NCBI RefSeq assembly: GCF_004801405.1
Contig: NZ_SSOB01000038.1
Span: 21,105 to 85,104 of the forward strand
Length of the DNA: 64,000 nucleotides
Source of the DNA: Cohnella fermenti
GTDB lineage: Bacteria > Bacillota > Bacilli > Paenibacillales > Paenibacillaceae
Reading direction: 5' to 3'
In this document: in pieces, positions 1 to 7,556 of the stretch
How the letters are laid out: each line of letters starts with the position of its first letter
Numbering within the stretch: the first letter of the stretch is position 1
Notes under the pieces: model-generated
Databases searched by the model: none
The model's input: only the letters and a program-made list of their open reading frames with translations
What the model was told of the DNA's origin: nothing
Translations under genes and position numbers: made by a program

Positions 1-219
1 GAGCGGATCTTCGGGCTGACGGGAATCTCCGCCGACCTGTCCGCGGTCACGTCGGAGCAGTTCAAGCGACCGGCCGCACGGCCGGCTTATTCGGTGCTGG
101 ATTCGATGGCGCTCCGGATCAACGGCTTCCCGCCGATGAGGGCATGGGAGGATGCGCTGAAGGAGTTCCTGTATCGCCAACGTCTTCTCAGACGGGAATC
201 GAGGCCGATCGAATGCTGA
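1..219 (+). CDS. rmlD: dTDP-4-dehydrorhamnose reductase, C-terminal fragment (cut by window edge)
   Basis: Only the last 72 codons are in the window; the frame is open from base 1 to the TGA at 217. The fragment contains R-P-A-Y-S-V-L-D followed by a G-F-P-P-M-R-A-W-E-D-A-L segment, which matches the C-terminal substrate-binding part of RmlD/RfbD reductases. That enzyme makes dTDP-L-rhamnose, a cell-surface polysaccharide precursor. The next gene starts inside its last codons (7-bp overlap), so the two are probably one operon, tying the downstream genes to envelope or polysaccharide metabolism. The identification rests on a short C-terminal stretch only. Confidence 0.75.
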   Translation, partial: ERIFGLTGISADLSAVTSEQFKRPAARPAYSVLDSMALRINGFPPMRAWEDALKEFLYRQRLLRRESRPIEC

Positions 220-1379
220 CCATCGAGCTGCTAGAGAGATCCTATAGCCGTCGAACGCCGCTGCTCAAGGCGGAGCGGGACTTCCAAGCGTCGCTGGAAG
301 AGATCGGGCGGCAAGGAGTCGCGGGTCCGATCTATCAGATTCTGAAGGAGAACGGCAGTCTGCACGAGGTTCCGGACTTCTACCGCGAAGGCCTGGAGAA
401 GATGAGGGACTTCAGCGCATACGGGAACCTGCTGGTCAAGAGCCATGCGGACCGGATTCTGGAGGGGCTGGAGCGGGAGGGGATTCCCACTATCGCGCTT
501 AAGGGGATCTGGCTCTCCGAACGGCTCTACGGGAGCATGGGAGTCCGTCCGACGGCCGATATCGACCTGCTCGTCCGGGAAGAGCAGTTGGAGGACGCTT
601 CGAAGCTTCTCTATTCGCTCGGCTTCGAGAATGCGGATATCGAGAGGCATAACTCCTATCACCGCATGTTCGGCAAGAGGAACCCGGGCACGCAGAGTCC
701 GATCTTCGTGGAACTGCATTGGCATGTGATTCAGACGGATTATTGCCGGATGGAATGCTCCCGTCTCTGGGAGCATTCCAAGCCGCTCGGCTCCTACGAG
801 CACATTCGGGAGCTGTCCGCGCCGGACCTGTTCTACACGATGTGCCTGCATGGGGCGAAGCATCACATGTCCTCTCTGAAGCATGTGCTGGATATCGCCA
901 GAATGATCCATCTCTTCGGTCCGCAGATCAGCTACGAGAGTCTGCTGCAGCGCGCACGGGAGGATCAGCTATACGGCATGGTCGTCATGGCCCTGTCCGT
1001 CGCTTACCGCGAGCTGCCGCATCTCTCCCGCCTGAAGACTTTCGGCGCGCTGAGAACCTGGTTCCCTTGGGATCAGGAGCTGGCGGCGAAGAAGGACGAG
1101 GATTACCGGCATTACCGCTTCAAGGGCGTCACTTATTACGTCTACCAGTCTCTGTTCGCCATGGGCAAGCTGGACCTTCCGAGCCATCGGGCGCTGTTCC
1201 TCTGGAGGTCCGTGTTCCCGCATCCGGAGATGATCCGCGTCTATCTCGGGCGCCCGGAGACGGACTCCGGCTTCCAGTTGTACGCGAGATGGCTGGGACG
1301 ATTCTGGCTGATGAGAGGCCATAGAACCGGGAGCGCGCCCGCTTCCGGCATCCTGCTTCAAGGGGACGACAAGCGATGA
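213..1379 (+). CDS. Nucleotidyltransferase family protein (NTP_transf_5 type)
   Basis: About 388 residues from the ATG at 213, which overlaps the end of the reductase gene; an in-frame ATG at 144 would intrude too far into that gene. The central part has R-P-T-A-D-I-D-L-L-V followed by a helix and L-Y-S-L-G-F, the nucleotidyltransferase-fold signature of the uncharacterised NTP_transf_5 family. An E-L-H-W-H segment follows around residue 170, also typical of the family. Such genes recur beside HPr-kinase-like and PqqD-like genes in lasso-peptide and exopolysaccharide clusters (family knowledge), and that pairing is seen here 2 kb downstream. The substrate is unknown. It may modify a peptide or a surface polymer. 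Confidence 0.75.
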   Translation: MLTIELLERSYSRRTPLLKAERDFQASLEEIGRQGVAGPIYQILKENGSLHEVPDFYREGLEKMRDFSAYGNLLVKSHADRILEGLEREGIPTIALKGIWLSERLYGSMGVRPTADIDLLVREEQLEDASKLLYSLGFENADIERHNSYHRMFGKRNPGTQSPIFVELHWHVIQTDYCRMECSRLWEHSKPLGSYEHIRELSAPDLFYTMCLHGAKHHMSSLKHVLDIARMIHLFGPQISYESLLQRAREDQLYGMVVMALSVAYRELPHLSRLKTFGALRTWFPWDQELAAKKDEDYRHYRFKGVTYYVYQSLFAMGKLDLPSHRALFLWRSVFPHPEMIRVYLGRPETDSGFQLYARWLGRFWLMRGHRTGSAPASGILLQGDDKR

Positions 1380-2374
1380 AGAGAATGAAGAGCGGCAACG
1401 GCAGCATTAAGAGCAGGGGGAAGGGCAAGGGAAGGCGATGGCTGTGGATCAGCCTCTCGGTCATTGTCTTGCTGGCGGTCGGCAGCGTTGGCGTTGCCGG
1501 CTATTTTTATTGGTCGGTGAAGGAGACCGCGAGCGAGATTTATCAACCGCTGCCGTCGGACCGGCCGCGCTACGTGAGCAGCGACAAGGATGTTCCGGCC
1601 GCGGCCGCTCCGGTCGAGACCGAGAAGCTGAACCCGTTCTCCGTCCTGCTGCTTGGAGTCGACGAGCGGCAGAACGACAGAGGCCGATCGGACACGATCA
1701 TGGTGATGACGGTCAATCCGGCCAGCAAGAAAGTGTTCATGTTCAACATTCCGCGAGATACGCGCACAGAGCTCGCGCTGCGGGGAACCGAGGACAAAAT
1801 CAATCATGCCTACGCCTACAATGGCATCGAGGGCTCTCTCGCGACCGTCGAGAAATTCATCGATATGCCGATCGACTACTACGTGGAAGTGAACATGGAG
1901 GGCTTCAAGCTTATCGTCGATACGCTGGATGGAGTCAACGTGGACAATCCGTTCGAGTTCGATTACGAAGGAGAGACGTTCCCGGAAGGGCTTCAGCATC
2001 TGAACGGGGATCAGGCGCTCAAGTTCTCCCGCATGCGCTATGACGATCCGAGGGGCGACTTCGGGCGCAACGACAGGCAGAAGCAGGTCGTTCAGGACGT
2101 CATCAGGCGGGCGACGAAGTGGACCAACACGAGTTCGCTGCCGTCCATTCTCCATGCGATCGGGGACCATGTGCGGACGAACCTGGCGTTCGGCGAGCTG
2201 CAGGATCTCGTGCTTAAGTACAGGAAGAACCTGAACGACATCGAGAGCACCTTCGTTCAAGGCCAAGGCACGATGATCGGCGGCATCTACTACTATATTG
2301 TCGATCAGACGGAGCGAGACCGCATTCATGAGGCCATGAAGCAGCAGCTGCTAACGAACTTCACGGAGGGATGA
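1376..2374 (+). CDS. LytR-CpsA-Psr (LCP) family protein
   Basis: 332 residues; the ATG overlaps the previous stop as ATGA. A basic N-terminal tail is followed by one membrane segment at about residues 22-45. The LCP catalytic domain follows: L-L-L-G-V-D-E-R, R-S-D-T-I-M-V, N-I-P-R-D-T-R and K-F-S-R-M-R-Y motifs are all present. LCP proteins act outside the membrane and transfer polyprenyl-linked glycopolymers (teichoic acid, capsule) to peptidoglycan. The position after rmlD and a nucleotidyltransferase fits attachment of a surface polymer. All the expected arginines are visible, so it is probably active. Confidence 0.88.
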   Translation: MKRMKSGNGSIKSRGKGKGRRWLWISLSVIVLLAVGSVGVAGYFYWSVKETASEIYQPLPSDRPRYVSSDKDVPAAAAPVETEKLNPFSVLLLGVDERQNDRGRSDTIMVMTVNPASKKVFMFNIPRDTRTELALRGTEDKINHAYAYNGIEGSLATVEKFIDMPIDYYVEVNMEGFKLIVDTLDGVNVDNPFEFDYEGETFPEGLQHLNGDQALKFSRMRYDDPRGDFGRNDRQKQVVQDVIRRATKWTNTSSLPSILHAIGDHVRTNLAFGELQDLVLKYRKNLNDIESTFVQGQGTMIGGIYYYIVDQTERDRIHEAMKQQLLTNFTEG

Positions 2375-2376
2375 CG

Positions 2377-2913
2377 ATGAGCCGGACGACCTTCCTCCGG
2401 GCGTTGGCGGTTGTTCTATGGACCTGCCTGATCTTCGTCTTCTCCTCCGAGCCCTACGAGAAGCAATCCATTCAGCCGCTGCTGCATGAGAAGCTGGGGG
2501 ACAGCGGCCTGCTGCAGGCGATGCCGGACCTCGCCATCACCTACAATGACACGACCCTATCGACGCAGCGCGATCCGTTCCAGTTCGTCGAGTTTATTTT
2601 CCGCAAGGGGGCTCATCTGTTCATGTACGGGGTGCTGGCCGCAGGCTGGAGCCTGCTCCTCGGCGCGAGAGTGAGGGGCGGGCGGCTGCTCGTCCTCGTC
2701 ATGGCGGCGGTGGCGCTGACGGCTTCTCTGGACGAGTGGAATCAGTCCCATGTAGCGGGGCGATATTCTCTTCCGAGCGATGTCGGCATCGATATTGTCG
2801 GAGGTTTAATGGGATTTATGTCGGTACAAGTGCTAAATTTGCTACATATTGTGTTGACTAGATACAGATTGTATCATAGAATGGAAACAGTAAAGCGAGG
2901 TGATACAAGTTGA
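2377..2913 (+). CDS. VanZ-like family membrane protein
   Basis: About 178 residues with a VanZ-like layout: an N-terminal membrane helix ending F-V-F-S-S-E-P-Y, a long extracellular loop, then F-R-K-G-A-H-L-F-M-Y and three more hydrophobic helices with the conserved S-L-D-E-W-N-Q. I prefer the ATG at 2377 because GGAGGG ends at 2370; the ATG at 2371, which overlaps the LCP stop, lies too close to it. VanZ-like proteins are small polytopic proteins of unclear biochemical role, some linked to glycopeptide resistance. Its stop overlaps the TTG start of the Gly-rich peptide gene, so translation of the two is probably coupled. Confidence 0.8.
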   Translation: MSRTTFLRALAVVLWTCLIFVFSSEPYEKQSIQPLLHEKLGDSGLLQAMPDLAITYNDTTLSTQRDPFQFVEFIFRKGAHLFMYGVLAAGWSLLLGARVRGGRLLVLVMAAVALTASLDEWNQSHVAGRYSLPSDVGIDIVGGLMGFMSVQVLNLLHIVLTRYRLYHRMETVKRGDTS

Positions 2914-3101
2914 GAATCTATGTAAAGCCGGAAGTGCTGGTTCATCAGACGGTCGTCTTCGAAGGCCATTCCAACCCGTCGGGCAATCCCGGATGGCCGG
3001 GCGGCGGCTGGGGAGGCCCAGGCGGCGGTTGGGGAGGTTCGGGCCACGGAGGCGGCGGTCCGGGACACGGCGGAGGCGGCGGAGGCCATGGAGGCCGTTA
3101 A
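2910..3101 (+). CDS. Gly-rich peptide, probable RiPP precursor
   Basis: 63 residues from a TTG start at 2910, with an AGCGAGGTG ribosome site just upstream and a 4-bp overlap with the VanZ-like gene. Residues 1-18 look like a leader: Y4-x-x-P7, then V-L-V-H-Q-T at 9-14, much like the Y-x-x-P...V-H-Q-T leaders of paeninodin-type lasso precursors (recalled, not searched). From residue 19 on it is about 60 percent glycine, with three W, several P and four H arranged in loose GGGW and GHGGGG repeats. No acidic residue follows E18, so a lasso ring through Asp or Glu at core position 7-9 is not possible. Serines at 21, 24 and 44 are possible phosphorylation sites for the adjacent kinase-like protein. 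It could instead be a Gly-rich surface or structural peptide. Confidence 0.7.
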   Translation: MRIYVKPEVLVHQTVVFEGHSNPSGNPGWPGGGWGGPGGGWGGSGHGGGGPGHGGGGGGHGGR

Positions 3102-3127
3102 GCTCGCGCCGGACGGTTCCGCATGTC

Positions 3128-3191
3128 GGCATTGCGAGGCAAGCACGCATGGCAGAACGGAAGAGAGAGCATGCTCTCTCTTCCGCAATGC
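3128..3191 (+). terminator. Hairpin after the peptide gene (attenuator or mRNA stabiliser)
   Basis: A perfect 26-bp palindrome (3159-3184, GGAAGAGAGAGCA and its complement) is enclosed by a second arm pair, GCATTGCG at 3129-3136 and CGCAATGC at 3184-3191. There is no run of T after it, so read-through is likely. It lies between the precursor-like gene and the kinase-like gene, where RiPP operons often carry a partial terminator that makes precursor mRNA more abundant than enzyme mRNA. Confidence 0.6.
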
Positions 3192-3211
3192 AGCGCATAG
3201 GAGGAACACTC

Positions 3212-4012
3212 GTGATCGAGAGATGGCAACGAATCGGCAGCGTGCTGGTCAAGCTGCAGTTGGCGAACGAACGCACGGCGTCCTGCGTCGGGTATACGAT
3301 CGGGGATTCGCACCTGGCTGCGGATTCCGGGATGGTGCCGGATTATACGCTGAAGATCGAGGACGGATACGGAGAGAGCTACGACGAAGTGACTCCGGTT
3401 GCTTACGAGAAGGACGGGGATGGCGGCATCAAGGTGACGAGAGCCGACTTCCGGCTTGAATCCGAAGCGGATCTGAAGACGGCGAGCCTGCGCTTCCACG
3501 ACTACTTCGGTCTGCGAACGGGGCTGCTCAACTGGTTAAGCCGAATCCTTGCCCGCCTGAATTGGGGAATGCTGATTCATTCCTCCTGCATCGTTCAGGA
3601 CGGACAAGCCTATATATTCTCGGGATATTCCGGCGCCGGCAAGACGACGATCGCTTCGATGTCGCGTCCGAGGCCGATTATGGCCGACGAGACGGCGCTG
3701 GTGGAGCTGTGCGAGGACGGACGGGTGCTGATTCACGATTCTCCGTTCCGCAACGACTTCAAGGAGCCTTACCGCGCGGGGCCCGTCCCGCTTAAGGGGA
3801 TCTACCTGATCAAGCAGTCGCCGAACGTCGAGCAGCATCTGATGTCGAAGAGCGCGGCGATGCTCTCCTTGTTCGACAAAATTGTATTCTGGCGCTTCGA
3901 GAGGGACGAGTCGCTCGGACTCATCCGTCAATGTCGGGCGCTGGTGGAACGAATTCCGGTGTACGAGTTGGAGTTCCAGAAGAACGATCGATTCTGGGAG
4001 GCGATCTCATGA
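3212..4012 (+). CDS. HPr kinase/phosphorylase-like protein of a peptide-modification cluster
   Basis: About 266 residues from GTG 3212, which has GGAGG seven bases upstream; the ATG at 3188 has no good ribosome site. The C-terminal half is an HprK-type P-loop kinase domain: S-G-Y-S-G-A-G-K-T-T near residue 140, then M-A-D-E-T as the HprK Asp region. The N-terminal 130 residues do not resemble the HprK N-domain. Family knowledge: HprK-like proteins in paeninodin-type clusters phosphorylate a precursor serine, and related kinases travel with PqqD-like proteins and nucleotidyltransferases. It precedes a PqqD-like gene with an ATGA overlap. Its substrate here, possibly the Gly-rich peptide, is inferred. 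Confidence 0.8.
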   Translation: MIERWQRIGSVLVKLQLANERTASCVGYTIGDSHLAADSGMVPDYTLKIEDGYGESYDEVTPVAYEKDGDGGIKVTRADFRLESEADLKTASLRFHDYFGLRTGLLNWLSRILARLNWGMLIHSSCIVQDGQAYIFSGYSGAGKTTIASMSRPRPIMADETALVELCEDGRVLIHDSPFRNDFKEPYRAGPVPLKGIYLIKQSPNVEQHLMSKSAAMLSLFDKIVFWRFERDESLGLIRQCRALVERIPVYELEFQKNDRFWEAIS

Positions 4013-4275
4013 GGCTGGAGAGGCTGCAAGAGGCGGAAGTGCTGGAGCTTGACGGGGAGATTATCATTCTGAACCAACTGACGTTCGCGGTGACGAAGCT
4101 TAACGGCTCGGCGGGCTGGATCTGGCAGCAGCTCGAGGGCGGTCTGACGGTGGAAGAGCTGGTTCAGCGCATGGTCGCGGAATACGAGGGAGTCGATGCC
4201 GCTCAGGTGGGCGCGGACATCGCGGGCTTCATCGATCAGATGTCGAGCATCGGACTGATCAAGCGTGCGGGATGA
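4009..4275 (+). CDS. PqqD-like peptide chaperone (RRE-type, lasso B1-like)
   Basis: 88 residues, start overlapping the kinase stop. The sequence shows the PqqD pattern: L-N-Q-L-T near residue 22, then N-G-S-A-G-W-I-W-Q-Q-L-E-G, V-E-E-L-V-Q-R and a C-terminal amphipathic helix ending L-I-K-R. PqqD/B1 proteins bind the leader of a ribosomal peptide and present it to modifying enzymes or a protease. Its presence is the best evidence that the cluster processes a leader-bearing peptide. A gene-length match to lasso B1 proteins supports this. No radical SAM or cyclase partner is visible. Confidence 0.88.
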   Translation: MRLERLQEAEVLELDGEIIILNQLTFAVTKLNGSAGWIWQQLEGGLTVEELVQRMVAEYEGVDAAQVGADIAGFIDQMSSIGLIKRAG

Positions 4276-4768
4276 GCTGCTCAAGACGTTCCGCGGCTTG
4301 ATGCAAGCGAAGCGGGAGGTTGTTCTGCCGGCCTCGGGCCTGAGCATGTACCCGTACATTCTGCCTGGCGACGAGTGCCGGTTCGTTCCGGTACGGGGGC
4401 GGCTCGCTCCCGGAGAAGTCGGTCTGTTCGTCAGCGACGACGGCGTTCTGCTCTCGCATCGGCTTCATCGGACGGAGCCTTGGAACGACGAGCTTCGCTA
4501 TTGGCTGCGGGGCGACGGCAACTTCGGCATGGACGGTCCCGTGGGGGAAGAGCGGATTGTCGGAGTGCTGTCCGAGGTGAAGCGGGGAGGCCGAATTCAC
4601 GCGGAGCAAAAGCTGCTGAGGCGCTTGTGGGCGAGGTGGTCGATACGGTATCCGAAGCTGCTCAAGCTCACGGCGCATGCTTCCCGGTTGAAGGCGAAGC
4701 GGGCGGGCGCTGCGGCTGCGGTTCCGGATTCCGAAGCGGCGGCAGGAACGGTGAGGTCGGTACGATGA
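4265..4768 (+). CDS. S24/S26 (signal-peptidase-like) family protein
   Basis: 167 residues from GTG 4265, overlapping the PqqD-like gene by 11 bp. The segment G-L-S-M-Y-P-Y-I-L-P-G-D contains the S-M-x-P-x-(I/L)-x-x-G-D box of type I signal peptidases, with the candidate nucleophile Ser about residue 26. About 35 residues later V-L-L-S-H-R-L replaces the usual catalytic Lys region with His, as in archaeal and ER-type signal peptidases. No N-terminal membrane anchor is present. The C-terminal 40 residues are basic and Ala-rich. It is a good candidate for leader removal in place of the missing lasso B2 protease, which is inference. Confidence 0.75.
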   Translation: MRDELLKTFRGLMQAKREVVLPASGLSMYPYILPGDECRFVPVRGRLAPGEVGLFVSDDGVLLSHRLHRTEPWNDELRYWLRGDGNFGMDGPVGEERIVGVLSEVKRGGRIHAEQKLLRRLWARWSIRYPKLLKLTAHASRLKAKRAGAAAAVPDSEAAAGTVRSVR

Positions 4769-4787
4769 GGGAAGGGGGACAACGAAG

Positions 4788-7010
4788 ATGGCGCCTTTGA
4801 CCGGTTCCCTGCCGCTGGCGGAGGCGAGCGAGGCTCGCGAAGGCCGCGAAGGCCATGAAGGTCATGAGGGCCGTGAAGCGGAAGAGGGGGAGGTGCTGCT
4901 GGGCAGTTGGAGCTCTCCGATGTCGGAGACCGGCCGGATGGAACGGAGAACGATTGCGCTCCTGGTGTCCCGGCTGGAGATTCGGGACGGGGACGGCGCT
5001 TGCCTGAAGAGGATAGACCGTCATCAGACGGCCGAGGCGACGATTCGCGAGACCGGCGGCGGAGCCTGGCTGGAGCTGACGAGGCAGGACGGGGGAGTCG
5101 TCCGGTTGGCGATGTGCCCGCTCGCGGGGCTCGGCAGCCTGGCAGAGCTGCGGGACATGATCGAGCGCTGGGTCTCGGCCTCGCCGAATTCATGGGCGGA
5201 GCCGCCGCTTGCGCTTGCGGAGAAGCGGACGTTCGGGGAACGCTCGTCCGGGCTCGAGGGGGCCGGAGAGAAGCTGACCTGGAGGCGAAGGGTCAAGGCT
5301 CTGTACGGCTTGCTGAGCTATGCGGCTCCGCATCGCAAGGCGATCGCGCTCTCCGTCGCGGCGCTGCTCGTCGGCGTCGGCCTGGAGACGCTTCCCCCCT
5401 ATCTGATGAAGCTGATGATCGACGAAGGGGTGATGCGCGCATCGATGTCGAGGTTCGGCGGCATCGTCGCGCTGCTGGCGGCGGTCTACGCGCTGCAGGC
5501 CGGCTTCCGGGTATGGCGATCGTCCATCTCGATTACGATCGGCAACCGGATGATGAGTCACATTCGCAAGGACATGTTCGACAAGCTGATGAAGCTGCCC
5601 GTTCGCTACTACGAACAGCGGGCAACGGCGCCGTTCATCGGCCGCATTCAGAACGATACCGCTTGGGTTCAGGGATTCCTCAGCGAAGGCATCTCGCAGC
5701 TTGCGGCCGCAGTCGTGTTCACGGCCGCCGTATTCGCAATTCTGTTCGCCATCGATTGGCGGCTTGCCCTGGGAGTTCTGGTCCTGCTCCCGGTATGCGC
5801 GCTCGTTGTCTTCTGGCTGTGGCCGAAAATTCGATCGCTCTCGAATCGGACCTGGAATACGCAGTATTGGCTTCAGAAATATATAGGCGAAGCTCTTCAA
5901 GGCATTCGCGTCATTAAAGCTTTCCATCGCGAAGAGGAAGAGAAGAGACGCTTTGAACGATATAACGAGGAATCCGTTCGCCGGGCCATCGATCAGCAGC
6001 GTCTGCTGCAGTGGCTTCAGCCGGGCATCAATCTGGCGGTGTCCGGCGGCGTCGCCGCGGTCTGGCTGATCGGCGGAAGGTTCGTCATCGAGGGAACGGC
6101 GAGCCTCGGCACGCTTGTCGCCTTCACGACGTATCTGGCGATGCTGCTCGGCCAACTGCAATGGAACATGAACCTGGCCGGCCAGGCGAACGCATCGATC
6201 GCCGCGGCCGACCGAATCTTCGACTTGCTGGGCGGCGAGGACGAGCTGCCGGTCGAGGGAGTCCCGACGCCTCTGCCGAAGGACGGGAGCGACATCGCAT
6301 TCGAGGGAGTGTCGTTCGGATACGAGAAGGGGAGGGAGATTCTCCATGACATCCGCCTGACCGTACGGCCGGGGGAGAAGCTGGGGATTACGGGGCCCAC
6401 GGGAGCCGGCAAGTCGACGCTGCTGCAGCTTCTCGGCCGCTTCTACGATCCGGATGCGGGCAGCATCCGAATCGGCGGCGTCGATCTGAGGAGCGCGGAG
6501 CCGGCCGGCCTGCGGCGTCATGTAGGGATTGTGTTCCAGGAATCGTTCCTGTTCGACGGGACGATTGCGGACAATATCGCTTACGGAGTCGAGGACGCCA
6601 CGCCTGAGCGAATTATGGAGGCCGCCCGGCTGGCCCGAGCCAGCGCCTTCATCGAGCGTCTGCCATACGGATACGATACGAGGGTCGGCGAGCGCGGGGT
6701 GCGGCTGTCCGGAGGCGAGAAGCAGCGAATCTCGATCGCGCGGACGCTGCTGCTGAACCCGGCGGTTCTGCTGCTGGACGAAGCGACCTCCTCCGTCGAT
6801 CAGGAGACGGAACGCGACATCCAGGCCGCGATCGACTATCTCTGCGAGGGCAGGACAACGATTGCGATCGCCCATCGCTTGTCCACGATCCGCGGGGCGG
6901 ACCGGATCGCGGTGCTCGACAAGGGGCGGCTCGTCGAGCTTGGCACCCACGAGGAGCTTGCCGCGAGAGGCGGCCTGTACCGCCAACTTCTGGAAGCGGG
7001 AGGAATGTAG
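4788..7010 (+). CDS. ABC exporter (fused TMD-NBD) with extra N-terminal domain
   Basis: 740 residues. The first 20-40 residues are a low-complexity Glu/Arg/His/Gly tract. Residues ~50-150 form a predicted beta-rich domain. A six-helix type-1 exporter membrane domain spans about residues 170-460. The nucleotide-binding domain carries G-P-T-G-A-G-K-S-T near 535, L-S-G-G-E-K-Q-R near 640 and L-L-L-D-E-A-T-S-S-V-D near 660. The extra domain plus the adjacent DUF1854 gene recall ABC/DUF1854 pairs found next to cyanophycin genes in proteobacteria (family knowledge). No C39 peptidase domain is present, so leader removal must happen elsewhere. It probably exports the processed peptide. Confidence 0.88.
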   Translation: MAPLTGSLPLAEASEAREGREGHEGHEGREAEEGEVLLGSWSSPMSETGRMERRTIALLVSRLEIRDGDGACLKRIDRHQTAEATIRETGGGAWLELTRQDGGVVRLAMCPLAGLGSLAELRDMIERWVSASPNSWAEPPLALAEKRTFGERSSGLEGAGEKLTWRRRVKALYGLLSYAAPHRKAIALSVAALLVGVGLETLPPYLMKLMIDEGVMRASMSRFGGIVALLAAVYALQAGFRVWRSSISITIGNRMMSHIRKDMFDKLMKLPVRYYEQRATAPFIGRIQNDTAWVQGFLSEGISQLAAAVVFTAAVFAILFAIDWRLALGVLVLLPVCALVVFWLWPKIRSLSNRTWNTQYWLQKYIGEALQGIRVIKAFHREEEEKRRFERYNEESVRRAIDQQRLLQWLQPGINLAVSGGVAAVWLIGGRFVIEGTASLGTLVAFTTYLAMLLGQLQWNMNLAGQANASIAAADRIFDLLGGEDELPVEGVPTPLPKDGSDIAFEGVSFGYEKGREILHDIRLTVRPGEKLGITGPTGAGKSTLLQLLGRFYDPDAGSIRIGGVDLRSAEPAGLRRHVGIVFQESFLFDGTIADNIAYGVEDATPERIMEAARLARASAFIERLPYGYDTRVGERGVRLSGGEKQRISIARTLLLNPAVLLLDEATSSVDQETERDIQAAIDYLCEGRTTIAIAHRLSTIRGADRIAVLDKGRLVELGTHEELAARGGLYRQLLEAGGM

Positions 7011-7514
7011 ATGAGCTCGACGACAAGCCTGCCGGAGAGAAGCTGGATCTCTCCGGACAGCATCCGCTTCCGCAAGGAGGAGGGGGGCGGGCTGCGGGCC
7101 GAATGGCGTTCGCTGTGCGGAGGAGTGACGGTGCGCCGGCTGTTCCCCCTCTCTCATCCGAACAGCGCCATATGGGTCGGCGACCGCAGCGGGAACGAGT
7201 GGGGAGTGCTGCGGTCGCTTGACGACATGGAGCCGGTCAGTCTGGCCGCCTTGATCGATGAGCTTCGGCTCAGCCCGTTCCTGCCGCGGATCACGAAGCT
7301 GATCTCGCTCCGCCGCCGCCTGGGCAGCTTCAATTGGGCGGTCGAGACGGACGCCGGGGGCATTCGGTTCACGACCGGACCTCTGTACGAGACCGTCGCG
7401 GAGCTTCCCGGCGGCGACCGGCTCGTTGTCGATCGGGACGAGCAGATGTACGTGCTGGCAAGCGACAGGATGGTCGACCGCAAGACCCGCAGGAAGCTCG
7501 CCAAGTGGCTGTAG
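7011..7514 (+). CDS. DUF1854 domain protein
   Basis: 167 residues starting at the base after the ABC exporter stop. It matches the DUF1854 layout: R-L-F-P-L-S-H-P near residue 43, D-R-S-G-N-E-W-G-V-L, then R-L-G-S-F-N-W-A-V-E-T-D, then V-V-D-R-D-E-Q-M-Y-V-L and a closing R-K-T-R-R-K-L. DUF1854 proteins have no known activity; in several taxa they are encoded directly after an ABC transporter with an added N-terminal domain. Tight coupling here suggests a partner of the exporter. No membrane segment is seen, so it is probably cytoplasmic. Confidence 0.78.
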   Translation: MSSTTSLPERSWISPDSIRFRKEEGGGLRAEWRSLCGGVTVRRLFPLSHPNSAIWVGDRSGNEWGVLRSLDDMEPVSLAALIDELRLSPFLPRITKLISLRRRLGSFNWAVETDAGGIRFTTGPLYETVAELPGGDRLVVDRDEQMYVLASDRMVDRKTRRKLAKWL

Positions 7515-7556
7515 GATCAAGCCGCTGCAAGATCAAGAAGAGGAGGCCCCCCAAAA

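Noticed and set aside
2910..3101. Classical lasso peptide precursor
   Set aside because: No Asp or Glu at core position 7-9 and no asparagine-synthetase-like cyclase in the cluster.
3088..3459. Open frame overlapping the hairpin and kinase start
   Set aside because: It is out of frame with the kinase, has no ribosome site and runs through the palindrome.
5190..7520. Antisense 776-codon open frame opposite the ABC exporter
   Set aside because: It mirrors a clear ABC protein, has no recognisable domain and is rich in Arg, Gln and Asp, typical of antisense frames in GC-rich DNA.
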